DNA of 64,000 nt, taken from positions 1 through 64,000 of the forward strand of contig NZ_FCOF02000037.1 of assembly GCF_001544755.2 (NCBI RefSeq), given 5' to 3'. The stretch is from Caballeronia catudaia. Its GTDB lineage: Bacteria > Pseudomonadota > Gammaproteobacteria > Burkholderiales > Burkholderiaceae. Position 1 is the stretch's first letter, and each line of letters begins with the position of its first letter. Position numbers and translations under genes: made by a program. The notes under the pieces were generated by a model. The model saw nothing but the letters and a program-made list of their open reading frames with translations. It was not told the origin of the DNA and made no database searches. This document shows positions 33,088-42,337 of the stretch, in pieces.

Positions 33088-35679
33088 TCAATCGAAGGCA
33101 TAGGTGAAGTCGCCGTCGCACACGCCGACTTCGACTTTCCCGACACGGCGGCCATCGACGAGACGGCCGAGGAATTCCGCGCTCACGCGCGGCAGCAAGG
33201 TGTTGGTGAGGATCGCGTCGATCATGCGGCCGCCGCTCGCGAACTCCGTGCAGCGCCGCGCGATCTGGCCGACCACGGCATCGTCGAAGGCGAAGCTCAC
33301 GCGATGCTGCTCCGCGATGCGCCGCCCGATGCGCGCGAGTTGCAGGCGGATCACCGCATCGAGCATCGCGCCGTCGAGCGGGTAGTACGGGATCACCGCG
33401 ACGCGCCCGAGCAGCGCGGGCGGAAAGGCGTCGAGCAGTGGCGTGCGCAGCGCACGCGCGATCTCGTCGGGCGAAGGCATTTGGCGCCCGCCGCACAGAT
33501 GCGTAATCAGCTCGGTGCCGACATTGGTCGTGAGCAGGATCAGCGTGTTGGAAAAGTCGATCTCGCGGCCTTCGCCGTCTTCCATGCGGCCCTTGTCGAA
33601 GACCTGAAAGAAGAGCTTGTGCACGTCCGGATGCGCCTTCTCGAATTCGTCGAGCAGCACGACGCTGTACGGACGCCGCCGCACCGCCTCGGTGAGCACG
33701 CCGCCTTCGCCGTAGCCGACGTATCCCGGCGGCGCGCCCTTCAACAGCGACACCGTGTGCGCCTCCTGATACTCGCTCATGTTCACGGTGATGACGTTGT
33801 CCTCGCCGCCATACAGCGCCTCGGCGAGCGCGAGCGCGGTTTCGGTCTTGCCGACGCCCGACGTGCCCGCCAGCATGAACACGCCGACCGGCTTGCAGGG
33901 ATCGTCGAGGCCCGCGCGCGCGGTCTGCACGCGGCGCGCGATCATCTCCATCGCGTGATGCTGCCCGACGATGCGGCGGTTCAGCGTCGCCGCAAGGTCG
34001 AGCACGCTCGCGGCTTCGTCGCGGACCATGCGGCCGACGGGAATGCCGGTCCAGTCCTGCACCACCGATGCGACCGCATGCGCATCCACGCCCGGCAGGA
34101 TGAGCGGCGCTTCGCCCTGACGTTGCGCGAGTTCATCGGTGAGCGCTTTCAGATCGGACAGCGCCACGGCTTCGCCGCCCTCCTCGATGGCCCGCCGCGC
34201 CGCGAGAATGCGTGCGACGAGCGCGCGCTCCGCGTCCCAGCGCGTGGTCAGCTCGGCGAGGCGCGCGCGCTCGGCGTCGAGCCGGGCGGCGACATCGGCG
34301 GCGCGTTCCTGCGTGTCGATGCCGAGCGCGGCCTCGCGCGCCACGATTTCGCTTTCGGTCTGCCACGTCTCGATGCGCCGCTTCGCATCGTCGATGGCCG
34401 GCGGCAGCGCCTGCTGGCTCACCGCGACGCGCGCACAGGCGGTGTCGAGCAGGCTCACGGCCTTGTCGGGCAACTGGCGCGCCGGAATGAAGCGATGCGA
34501 GAGCTTCACGGCGGCTTCCAGCGCCTCGTCGAGCACTTGCACGCCGTGATGCCGCTCCATCTTGCGCACGAGGCCGCGCATCATCGCGATGGCGCTTTCC
34601 TCGGACGGCTCCGGCACCTTGACGACCTGAAAGCGCCGCGTGAGCGCCGGGTCTTTCTCGATGTGCTTCTTGTATTCGATCCACGTCGTCGCGGCGATGG
34701 TGCGCAGCGTGCCGCGAGCGAGCGCGGGCTTGAGCAGGTTGGCGGCGTCTCCGGTGCCGGCGGCACCGCCCGCGCCGACGAGCGTATGCGCCTCGTCGAT
34801 GAAAAGAATCACCGGATTTTGCGACGCCTGCACCGCTTCGATCACCTGCTTGAGCCGGTTTTCGAACTCGCCTTTCACGCTCGCGCCCGCCTGAAGCAAG
34901 CCGACATCGAGCGTGCGCACGACCGCGTCGCGCAATGCGGGCGGCACCTCGCCCGCGACGACGCGCTGTGCGAAGCCTTCCACCACCGCCGTCTTGCCGA
35001 CGCCCGCCTCGCCCGTGAGGATCGGATTGTTCTGCCGGCGCCGCATCAGAATGTCGATGACCTGGCGAATCTCCATGTCACGTCCGACGATGGCGTCGAG
35101 CTTGCCCTCGCGCGCCTCGGCGGTGAGATCGACCGTGTAGCGGGCGAGCGCGTCATTCTCCGCGGGCGGCGCGGCGGATTCGGCGGCGCGCTGGGCACGC
35201 GCTTCCGGCGAGCCGTCGAGCAGCGCGTCGAAGCGCGCGGACAGCGCATCGAAGCTGATTTTCTCGAACTGGCGCGAGAGCGCGTAGAGCGCATTGCGCA
35301 GGTTCGGCGTGCGCAACATGCCGATCACGAGATGCCCCGTACGCACTTTCGCGGCGTTGAACATCAGCGAGCCGAAGACCCAGCCGCGCTCGACGGCTTC
35401 GTCGACTTGCGCGGAGATATCGGACACCGCGCTCGCGCCGCGCGGCAGGCGATCGAGCGCGGCGGTCAGATCGCGTTCGAGCGCGGTCTCGTCCAGCTCG
35501 AAATGACGCACGAGGCGGCGCAGGTCCGAATCCGCCGCGAGCAGGATCTGATGCACCCAGTGCGCCAGCTCGACATACGGATTGCCGCGCAGCTTGCAGA
35601 ACGCCGCGCCGTTTTCGATCGCGCGATAGGCAAGCGGATCGAGCTTGCCGAACAACGCCATGCGGCTGATTTCAGTCAT
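33088..35679 (-). CDS. clpV: T6SS ClpV (TssH) AAA+ disassembly ATPase
   Basis: 863 residues. The N-terminal Clp-repeat domain (MALFGKLDPLAYRAIENGA, LRGNPYVELAHWV) binds contracted sheath. AAA1 has GEAGVGKTAVVEG and FIDEAHTLVGAGG; a coiled-coil middle domain follows; AAA2 has GTSGVGKTETALALAE and VLLDEFEKAHPDV. It recycles contracted TssB/C sheath in the cytoplasm. The start overlaps the tssG stop by eight bases. Both nucleotide-binding sites look intact, so sheath recycling should work. Confidence 0.96.
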   Translation of the reverse strand: MTEISRMALFGKLDPLAYRAIENGAAFCKLRGNPYVELAHWVHQILLAADSDLRRLVRHFELDETALERDLTAALDRLPRGASAVSDISAQVDEAVERGWVFGSLMFNAAKVRTGHLVIGMLRTPNLRNALYALSRQFEKISFDALSARFDALLDGSPEARAQRAAESAAPPAENDALARYTVDLTAEAREGKLDAIVGRDMEIRQVIDILMRRRQNNPILTGEAGVGKTAVVEGFAQRVVAGEVPPALRDAVVRTLDVGLLQAGASVKGEFENRLKQVIEAVQASQNPVILFIDEAHTLVGAGGAAGTGDAANLLKPALARGTLRTIAATTWIEYKKHIEKDPALTRRFQVVKVPEPSEESAIAMMRGLVRKMERHHGVQVLDEALEAAVKLSHRFIPARQLPDKAVSLLDTACARVAVSQQALPPAIDDAKRRIETWQTESEIVAREAALGIDTQERAADVAARLDAERARLAELTTRWDAERALVARILAARRAIEEGGEAVALSDLKALTDELAQRQGEAPLILPGVDAHAVASVVQDWTGIPVGRMVRDEAASVLDLAATLNRRIVGQHHAMEMIARRVQTARAGLDDPCKPVGVFMLAGTSGVGKTETALALAEALYGGEDNVITVNMSEYQEAHTVSLLKGAPPGYVGYGEGGVLTEAVRRRPYSVVLLDEFEKAHPDVHKLFFQVFDKGRMEDGEGREIDFSNTLILLTTNVGTELITHLCGGRQMPSPDEIARALRTPLLDAFPPALLGRVAVIPYYPLDGAMLDAVIRLQLARIGRRIAEQHRVSFAFDDAVVGQIARRCTEFASGGRMIDAILTNTLLPRVSAEFLGRLVDGRRVGKVEVGVCDGDFTYAFD

Positions 35680-36718
35680 GAGAAGTCTCCTTGCTTGTGG
35701 CTTGCGTGTGGCTCGCTCCCGCCCGCCCGGCGATCACGACCCGATGGTTGTCATGGACCGGCGCACCGCTCGTGAGCCAGGTGTTCCAGCCGAGCCGTGC
35801 GCCGCCGATCGCCTTGCCTTGCAGTCGCAGCGGCGGCACTTCCTCGCGCTTCAGATGCAGCGCGACGTCCCAGTCGAGCGGATCGCGCACGTAGTTGCGG
35901 ACCCAGTCGGAGAGTTTCGCGAGGCTCGTCCCGTCGGGCAGGAAGCGCACGAAATCCGCAAGGCGCAGCGGCCCGATCACGATGCGGAACTTGTGCTGGC
36001 AGTCCCACACCCGTGTGCCGACGACCGTCGATACACCGAGCCGCGCACCACCGAGACGCGTGCAGGCGTCGTCCGGCAGCGCGATCCAGTGGCCGCGCCA
36101 CGGCTCGATCGACACGTTCACGCCGAAGAAGCGCGCGAGGATCAGCCGCAGTCCATCGGCATGGCGCGTCGGCGCGGCGAGCAGGCCCGCGAAGTGGCGC
36201 TTGGCGGAATCGGGCACGGCATCGCGACCGGCGAGCGCGGGCGCGCCCAGACCGAAGAGGCTGCCGACGTAATCCGCGAAACGATCGTCGTGCGGACGGT
36301 CGGCGCTCACGACCGGCTGGGCATCGGCCCATGCGCGATAGAAGAGCGACAGCATGCGGTGATGGAACACGTCGAGAAAGCGCGCGAGCGTCGGATCGTT
36401 CGCGTTGCGGGCGCGCTCACGCACATAGGCGGTCAGATGCGTCGGCAGCGGGCCGTTCGGTCCGAGCAAACCGAGAAAATTCACCGCGAGCCGGCCGGGC
36501 TGTCCGCTCTCGCCCGGAACGTAGTCGCCGAGCGTCGTCGGATGGAAGATCAGCTCCGGGTCTTGCGAGAGGCGCACGGCGTCGTCGCGCGCGGCCAGCG
36601 ACCGGCCGAGGCGCGGACGATCCGCATGCGCCTGCTCGATCAGCCGCAGCGCCTGGAAGAAGTCGAAGCGGCGGGCATCGCGCGCGAGCACGCCGTCGAT
36701 GGTCAGAGCGTCGCGCAT
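35672..36718 (-). CDS. tssG: T6SS baseplate protein TssG
   Basis: 348 residues. RRFDFFQALRLIEQAH near the N-terminus, then LIFHPTTLGDY, NFLGLLGPNGPLPTHLT and FHHRMLSLFYRAWADAQP are the TssG/ImpH signature. TssG pairs with two TssF to form the baseplate wedge. ATG 36718 overlaps the tssF end by 16 bp, and its own end overlaps clpV, so expression of F, G and H is tightly coupled. Confidence 0.95.
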   Translation of the reverse strand: MRDALTIDGVLARDARRFDFFQALRLIEQAHADRPRLGRSLAARDDAVRLSQDPELIFHPTTLGDYVPGESGQPGRLAVNFLGLLGPNGPLPTHLTAYVRERARNANDPTLARFLDVFHHRMLSLFYRAWADAQPVVSADRPHDDRFADYVGSLFGLGAPALAGRDAVPDSAKRHFAGLLAAPTRHADGLRLILARFFGVNVSIEPWRGHWIALPDDACTRLGGARLGVSTVVGTRVWDCQHKFRIVIGPLRLADFVRFLPDGTSLAKLSDWVRNYVRDPLDWDVALHLKREEVPPLRLQGKAIGGARLGWNTWLTSGAPVHDNHRVVIAGRAGASHTQATSKETSHD

Positions 36719-38595
36719 CGTCCGGTCCTCGCGGGCCACTGCATGAGCGGACCCCGCGCGAGCGACGCGACATGGGTCTCGGTGAACGAATTGATCGACA
36801 CGTACTGCGCGAAGAACTGCGCGAGCACCGCGCCGAGCAGGAACGCGCTCGCGCCCTCGAACGCGGCGTCGTCGAAGCGCAGCGTGATCGCGAGGCCGCG
36901 CCCGTAGACGATCGGCCCCGGCGAGGGCAGGCGCCGCACGACCGGCGCGCACGACACCGAACTCAAGCCCTCGACTTGCCGGTGCGCGGCGGCGTCGTCG
37001 GCCGGGCAATACAGCGCGAGCAGCTCGCGCAGCGCGCGGGCGCCTTCCTGGGCGTTGGTATCGACGAGCGACGCGTAGTTGAGCGAAAGATGATCGAGCA
37101 GCCGCCATGCCGCCGGCCCTTCGGCGAACGAAGGCAGCGGCCGGCTCGGGCCGGCGACGCAGCGCACGGCGGTGACGGGCGCTTCGGCATCGAGCGTGAA
37201 ATCGGTCGAGCCCGCGCCGATGGGCATCGACAGCGGCAGATCGCGGTTCGTGCACCACGCGCCGATGCCGAGCTGCCGCACTTCGCCGCCCTCGCGCGCG
37301 TTCGCATCGACCAGCGCGATGAAGGCTTCGCTGCCGAGATAGCTGCTGCGCGCGCCGTTCTGCTGCTGCCGCACCGACGCGCGCCGCGCCTCGCGGCGCA
37401 GCTGATAAAACGCGCCGCCCTCGCCCGGCATGTCGAGATCCTTCGCGCAGTGGAACGGGCGATACTGCTTCTCGGCGGCCGCGCCCGCGCCATAGCCGGT
37501 GACTTCGTCGATCTGATGGATTTCGTAGTCCATCGGCCGCGTGCGATCCACCACGACGTGATACTCGAATTCCGTGTCCGACAGCGCGACGCGGTCGGTG
37601 CGGCGGCGAAACAGGTTGATGGCGGGCGTGCAGTCGAGCGCGAAGTTCGATGCATCGACGCCGCGTTCCAGCGACGCATCCGCCTGATCGAGCAGGATCA
37701 CGATCTCCGCTTCCTGGCCGCGGCAATGACGCAGCGCGCCGCGCAAGCCGTGCAACTCGACGAACATGAAACGCGGCGCGAAGGCGAAATACTCCTGCAG
37801 CAGCCGGTAGCCATCGAACGATTGCTGGCCGACCGGCAGAAGCGCCTCGTCTTCGGCGAAACCGAGCGGCCGCAGCGCGGTCTTCGGCAGCACCGCGAGC
37901 GTGGTTGCCGCGCTTGCGCCGTCGCCCGGCTGCATGACCGCGACGCCGACGCAACGCGCGAGCAGACGCTCGTGCAGGCGCGCGGGCAGGCCGTCGGGGC
38001 CGCGCAGGTACAGCGGGAGACGATCGAGCGAAAGGCGGTCGAAGCCGAGCGAGCCGGTGGCGCGAAGGCGCAGGCGCAAGCCCGCCTTGACGTTCGCGGG
38101 AAACACCGGCGACGACGCGTCGAGCGAGCCCGCGAGCGTAAAGAACTTCGCTTGCGCGATCCCGACCGGCCACAGCGTCAGCGCATGTGCGGTGCGGTAT
38201 TCGCAGCGCGTCGATGCGGACTTGTCGAGCATGCCGCGCAGCGCCGTATGACGCGGCACGACGATGCCGTCGGCGCTGGCGGCGAGTTGCGGGTTCGCGT
38301 GATCGGCGTGAAGCTGAACGACCGCCATCGACGGCGTCGGCGCCAGATAGTGCGGATACGCCAGCTCCAGCAGATGCTGCGTGAAGCGCGGAAACTCGGC
38401 ATCGAGCTTCATCTGCACGCGCGCGGCGAGGAAGCCGAAGCCTTCCAGCAAGCGCTCGACATACGGGTCCGCACATTCGACGCCGTCCAGCGCGAGCCGC
38501 GCGGCGATCTTCGGAAACGCGGCGGCGAACTCACCGCCCATCTCCCGCACGTGCTGGAGCTCCTGGCTGTAGTACCTGAGGAACGCGGGGTTCAT
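36703..38595 (-). CDS. tssF: T6SS baseplate protein TssF
   Basis: 630 residues. FLRYYSQELQHVREMGGEFA, ADPYVERLLEGFGFLAARVQ and HLLELAYPHYLAPTPSMAVV are conserved TssF/ImpG segments, and the length fits the family. It makes the baseplate wedge with TssG and TssE. ATG 38595 overlaps the tssE stop (ATGA). No frame disruption is seen. Confidence 0.95.
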   Translation of the reverse strand: MNPAFLRYYSQELQHVREMGGEFAAAFPKIAARLALDGVECADPYVERLLEGFGFLAARVQMKLDAEFPRFTQHLLELAYPHYLAPTPSMAVVQLHADHANPQLAASADGIVVPRHTALRGMLDKSASTRCEYRTAHALTLWPVGIAQAKFFTLAGSLDASSPVFPANVKAGLRLRLRATGSLGFDRLSLDRLPLYLRGPDGLPARLHERLLARCVGVAVMQPGDGASAATTLAVLPKTALRPLGFAEDEALLPVGQQSFDGYRLLQEYFAFAPRFMFVELHGLRGALRHCRGQEAEIVILLDQADASLERGVDASNFALDCTPAINLFRRRTDRVALSDTEFEYHVVVDRTRPMDYEIHQIDEVTGYGAGAAAEKQYRPFHCAKDLDMPGEGGAFYQLRREARRASVRQQQNGARSSYLGSEAFIALVDANAREGGEVRQLGIGAWCTNRDLPLSMPIGAGSTDFTLDAEAPVTAVRCVAGPSRPLPSFAEGPAAWRLLDHLSLNYASLVDTNAQEGARALRELLALYCPADDAAAHRQVEGLSSVSCAPVVRRLPSPGPIVYGRGLAITLRFDDAAFEGASAFLLGAVLAQFFAQYVSINSFTETHVASLARGPLMQWPARTGRCATL

Positions 38596-39137
38596 GCCAG
38601 TTGCTCCCCGGCCGATGCTCCGGCGCGCGTCGTCGATGCGTCGGCGACGCGCACCTCGCCCGCTTCGAGATCCAGCTCCGTGCGCAGAAAAAGCCGCTCG
38701 GGATACGGCTGGGACCACATGTCCGCCTCGATCTCGAAGCGGATCACATGGCCGGTCTTCGCGCCGCCCTTGCCGTCGCCGACCGCCGTCACGCGCACCG
38801 ATTCGCGCGCGAGCCGCGGCTCGAAAGCCCACAGCGCGTCGCGGATCAGGCGCTCGAGCGTGCCCGCCGTGAGCGCGGCGACATCGCGCCCCGCGAGGTC
38901 CGGCAGACCGTAGTTCAGCACCGACGCCGCGACATGCGGCAGGTTCGCCGCGTCTCCATCCTCCCCGAGACCGCTCGCGTTCAGCAGCCAGCCGATGTCG
39001 CGCTGCACGCTGTCACGCAATGCGCGCGACGAGATCACGCGACGCTCGCGGGATTCATGACGCGCGTGCGGCTCGAAATCAGTCAGGCGGTCCAGCAGCG
39101 ATGGCTGCAGGCGGTCCCGGGCGGACGGTTCGGACAT
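38592..39137 (-). CDS. tssE: T6SS baseplate protein TssE (gp25-like)
   Basis: 181 residues. SLLDRLTDFEP at the start, then SRALRDSVQRDIGWLLNAS, VLNYGLPDLAG, and a gp25 core with RVTAVGDG and IRFEIEADMW. TssE nucleates sheath assembly on the baseplate. AAAGGAG precedes ATG 39137. It is separated from tssC by 59 bp that hold a short tandem repeat, the widest gap inside the tssB-tagF part of the block. Confidence 0.92.
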   Translation of the reverse strand: MSEPSARDRLQPSLLDRLTDFEPHARHESRERRVISSRALRDSVQRDIGWLLNASGLGEDGDAANLPHVAASVLNYGLPDLAGRDVAALTAGTLERLIRDALWAFEPRLARESVRVTAVGDGKGGAKTGHVIRFEIEADMWSQPYPERLFLRTELDLEAGEVRVADASTTRAGASAGEQLA

Positions 39138-39161
39138 GAGCGGCTCCTTTCAGGCGTGATC

Positions 39162-39188
39162 GACGGACAGGACGGACGGGACGGACGG
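39162..39188. repeat. Three 9-bp tandem repeats between tssC and tssE
   Basis: GACGGACAG followed by two exact GACGGACGG copies, in the 59-bp spacer between the tssC stop and the tssE ribosome-binding site. It is non-coding for both genes. Copy number could vary by slippage and change the spacing, but no effect is demonstrated. Confidence 0.7.
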
Positions 39189-39196
39189 GAGGATGC

Positions 39197-40699
39197 TCAT
39201 GCGGCCTTCGCCGTCGGCAGCTTCGACACGAGCCGCAGGGACACTGTCAGACCTTCGAGCTGGTAATGCGGGCGCAGGAAGAACTTCGACGTGTAGTAGC
39301 CCGGATTGCCCGCGACTTCTTCCACGATCACTTGCGCGTCGGCGAGCGGCTTGCGCGCCTTGGTGTCGTCGGAAGAGTGGGCGGGATCGCCGTCGACGTA
39401 CTGGAGAATCCAGTTCTGCAGCCAGCGCTCCATGTCGTCGCGCTCCCTGAACGAGCCGAGCTTGTCGCGCACGATGCACTTCAGGTAGTGCGCGAAGCGG
39501 CAGCACGCGAACAGATACGGCAGCCGCGCCGCGAGGTTCGCGTTGGCGGTGGCGTCGGGATCTTCGTATTCGGCCGGCTTGTGCAGCGATTGCGCGCCGA
39601 TGAATGCCGCGAAGTCCGAGTTCTTCTTGTGCACGAGCGGCATGAAGCCGTTCCTGGCGAGTTCGGCCTCGCGCCGGTCGCTGATGGCGATCTCGGTCGG
39701 GCATTTCATGTCGATGCCGCCGTCGTCGGTGGGGAACGCGTGCACCGGTAACCCCTCGACCGCGCCGCCCGATTCGACGCCGCGAATACGCGAGCACCAG
39801 CCGGACATCTTGAACGAGCGCGTGATGTTCGCCGCCATCGCATACGATGCGTTCGCCCACGCGTACTTGCTGCTGTTCGCGCCGGCGGTGTCTTCCTCGA
39901 AATCGAACGCCTCGACCGGATCGGTCTTCGCGCCGTAGGGCGCACGCGCGAGAAAGCGCGGCATCGCGAGGCCGATATAGCGTGAATCTTCAGAATCGCG
40001 CAGCGAGCGCCACGCGGCATGCTCGGGCGTCTGGAAGATCTTGGTCAGATCGCGCGGATTCGCAAGCTCCTGCCAGGATTCCATCAGGAGCGCGGCCGGG
40101 TCCGCGCCCGCGATGAACGGCGCGTGCGCCGCCGCCGCGATCTTCGCGATCTGCGTGAGGAGATCGACATCGGGGCCGCTGTGATCGAAGTAATAATCCG
40201 CGACCAGCGCGCCGTACGGCTCGCCGCCGAACTGGCCGTACTCTTCCTCGTAGAGCTTCTTGAAGAGCGGGCTCTGGTCCCACGCGACGCCGCGATACTT
40301 CTTCAGCGTCCTGTGCAGCTCCGTCTTCGAGATGTTGAGCACGCGGATTTTCAGCGACTCGTCGGTCTCCGTGTTGTTCACGAGATAGTGCAGGCCGCGC
40401 CATGCGCTCTCGACCTTCTGGAACGGCTCGCTGTGCAGGATCTGGTTGATCTGCCCGGTGAGCGTCTGATCGATCTGCGCGATCAGCGCCTCGATGGTCG
40501 CGAGGACATCGCCGGAAATCACGCCGGTGTCGCGCAATGCCTGCTCGGCGAGCGTGCGTACCGCGTTCTCCACCGCGTCGCGGGCGCGCTCGGACTTCGG
40601 CTTGAATTCCTTTTGCAGCAGCGCGGAGAAACCGTCGAGTTCGGGCGCCGCTTCCATCACGGCCGCATGCGTGTGTTGCTGGAGGCTGAGATCGTTCAT
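39197..40699 (-). CDS. tssC: T6SS sheath large subunit TssC (VipB)
   Basis: 500 residues. SGQINQILHSEPFQKVESAWRG-type helix (here seen as LTGQINQILHSEPF), LHYLVNNTETDESLKIRVLN, and GEPYGALVADYYFDHSGPDV are conserved TssC segments. Later come MPRFLARAPYG and a C-terminal YQLEGLTVSLRLVSKLP. It polymerises with TssB into the contractile sheath that ClpV disassembles. The start is four bases after the tssB stop. Confidence 0.96.
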   Translation of the reverse strand: MNDLSLQQHTHAAVMEAAPELDGFSALLQKEFKPKSERARDAVENAVRTLAEQALRDTGVISGDVLATIEALIAQIDQTLTGQINQILHSEPFQKVESAWRGLHYLVNNTETDESLKIRVLNISKTELHRTLKKYRGVAWDQSPLFKKLYEEEYGQFGGEPYGALVADYYFDHSGPDVDLLTQIAKIAAAAHAPFIAGADPAALLMESWQELANPRDLTKIFQTPEHAAWRSLRDSEDSRYIGLAMPRFLARAPYGAKTDPVEAFDFEEDTAGANSSKYAWANASYAMAANITRSFKMSGWCSRIRGVESGGAVEGLPVHAFPTDDGGIDMKCPTEIAISDRREAELARNGFMPLVHKKNSDFAAFIGAQSLHKPAEYEDPDATANANLAARLPYLFACCRFAHYLKCIVRDKLGSFRERDDMERWLQNWILQYVDGDPAHSSDDTKARKPLADAQVIVEEVAGNPGYYTSKFFLRPHYQLEGLTVSLRLVSKLPTAKAA

Positions 40700-40703
40700 C
40701 GTG

Positions 40704-41231
40704 TCATGCTCCGGTGGTGGGTTGGGCTTCGTCGCCGTTCGGGCGAGGCTGCGCGGCGAGCGCCTTCATCAGCGCGGGCTCTTCAAGCAGGCGGGCGATC
40801 AGCGTTTCGGCGCCGGTCTTGCCGTCCATGTAGGTCAGGAGGTTCGCCAGTTGCGTGCGCGCTTCCAGCAGTTGCCGCAACGGCTCGACCTTGCGGGCGA
40901 TCGCGGCGGGCGTGAAGTCGTCCATGCTTTCGAAGGTCAGATCGACCGCGACGTTGCCGTCGCCCGTCAGCGTGTTCGGCACCTGCACGGCGACGCGCGG
41001 CTTCATCGACTTGAGACGTTCGTCGAAGTTGTCGACGTCGATCTCGAGAAACTTGCGCTCGGCGGCGGGCGCGAGCGGCTCGGCGGGCTGCCCCGACAAG
41101 TCCGCGAGCACGCCCATCACGAAGGGCAGGTTGACCTTCTTCTCCGAGCCGTAGACTTCGACGTCGTACTCGATCTGCACGCGCGGCGCACGATTGCGCG
41201 CGATGAATTTCTGACTGCTTTCCTTGGCCAT
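40704..41231 (-). CDS. tssB: T6SS sheath small subunit TssB (VipA)
   Basis: 175 residues. NRAPRVQIEYDVEVYGSEKK, LPFVMGVLADLSGQP, FLEIDVDNFDERLKSMKPR and LTFESMDDFTPAAIARKVEP are the TssB signature. ATG 41231 has GGAAAG upstream. It forms the sheath protomer with TssC. It follows tssA by 32 bp and precedes tssC by four bases. Confidence 0.96.
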   Translation of the reverse strand: MAKESSQKFIARNRAPRVQIEYDVEVYGSEKKVNLPFVMGVLADLSGQPAEPLAPAAERKFLEIDVDNFDERLKSMKPRVAVQVPNTLTGDGNVAVDLTFESMDDFTPAAIARKVEPLRQLLEARTQLANLLTYMDGKTGAETLIARLLEEPALMKALAAQPRPNGDEAQPTTGA

Positions 41232-41263
41232 GATTTGCTTTCCTTACTGTTTCCCGAGCCGGG

Positions 41264-42298
41264 TCAGACGACTCCGCCCAGATGCCTGAATTGATGCGCG
41301 CCGTCCGGCGCGACGTCCTCGATGATTTCGATGAAACTCTTGCCGACCAGCCTGCGCGCGCGTTGCAGCAACACCGGCAACGGGCTCGATGGCTCACATT
41401 CGGCGTAGTACGCGCAGATCGCGTCGAGCGCGTCGCTCACGTCACGCGCGCTCCCGATGCGCCGGGGCGTGGCGGGTCCCGCCGCGGCAGCGGCATGCGC
41501 CGCCGTACCGGAACCCGCGCCCTCTTCACTGCTGCCGGTCTCCATCGCGCTTCCCCTTCCCCCCGTGTGCGCCGCCACGAACTCCCCGATGCGTTGGAGC
41601 GGCCGCGCGAGCGGCCCGAAATCGAGCGCGCGCGACGGTCCCACGCGCCCCGTCAATGCACTCTCGATGCTCGCGAGCGAGGCCCGCGCCGACGAAAGCG
41701 CCTCGCACATCGCCCTTCCTTCGTCGATGCCGGCTTGCGCGAACGCCGCATCGATGGCCGCGAGCGTCGGCATCTCGTCGCCTTCGTGAAGCGGTGCTTC
41801 ACCTGCGAGCACTTCGAGATCGCGCAGCGTGAAACCGCGCTGGCCACGCGGCGCGACGAAGGGCACGTCGCGCAGCTCGCCCGCCAGCCCCGCGCCGTCG
41901 ACGAGCGCCGACAGCGCGTTGACCCGCGCGGTCGGATCGTCGCCGTCGCTGGCATCGAGTTGCGGATGCACGCCGTTCCAGTGCTGATCGAGCAGACCTT
42001 CGATCAGCGCGAGGCCGCACGCGAGGCCGGCGAAGCCCTCCCGCACCATGCCCGAGCGCGTGTAATGCACGGCCACCCGCAGATCGCGCGTCCGTTCGAG
42101 CAGGGTGATCGAGAGCGACCGGGCGAGCGTCCAGTCGGGCGGCGTCGCGGCGATCACGGTGCCGCCATACTGGGCGTCGGGCTTGCCGGCGATCGCCGCT
42201 TCCAGCGCCCGGAACTCGGGGCTGTACTCTTCGTCCTCACCGCACGGCGCATCGGGCGCGAGGGCGGTAAGCCAGGCTGCGATGTCTGCGAAGTTCAT
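41264..42298 (-). CDS. tssA: T6SS cap/assembly protein TssA (ImpA N-domain)
   Basis: 344 residues. The N-terminal ImpA domain is clear (WLTALAPDAPCGEDEEYSPEF, LARSLSITLLERTRDLRVAVHY, GLLDQHWNGVHPQLDASDGDDP). A variable Gly/Ser/Ala-rich linker follows (about 245-285), then a short C-terminal domain (DVSDALDAICAYYAECEPSSP, RLVGKSFIEIIEDVAPDG). It coordinates sheath and tube polymerisation. ATG 42298 matches the usual family N-terminus; ATG 42319 is possible and would add seven residues. Confidence 0.92.
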   Translation of the reverse strand: MNFADIAAWLTALAPDAPCGEDEEYSPEFRALEAAIAGKPDAQYGGTVIAATPPDWTLARSLSITLLERTRDLRVAVHYTRSGMVREGFAGLACGLALIEGLLDQHWNGVHPQLDASDGDDPTARVNALSALVDGAGLAGELRDVPFVAPRGQRGFTLRDLEVLAGEAPLHEGDEMPTLAAIDAAFAQAGIDEGRAMCEALSSARASLASIESALTGRVGPSRALDFGPLARPLQRIGEFVAAHTGGRGSAMETGSSEEGAGSGTAAHAAAAAGPATPRRIGSARDVSDALDAICAYYAECEPSSPLPVLLQRARRLVGKSFIEIIEDVAPDGAHQFRHLGGVV

Positions 42299-42337
42299 GG
42301 CGGTATCCGCGATGAGCATTGAACGGAAGATGGCCTA

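Noticed and set aside
32956..35775. 939-codon open frame on the plus strand across clpV
   Set aside because: Mirror frame of clpV; codon bias and composition are those of a shadow frame, and clpV is complete on the other strand.
35797..38913. 1038-codon open frame on the plus strand across tssG/tssF
   Set aside because: Arg-rich mirror frame of tssF and tssG, which are both full length with all family motifs.
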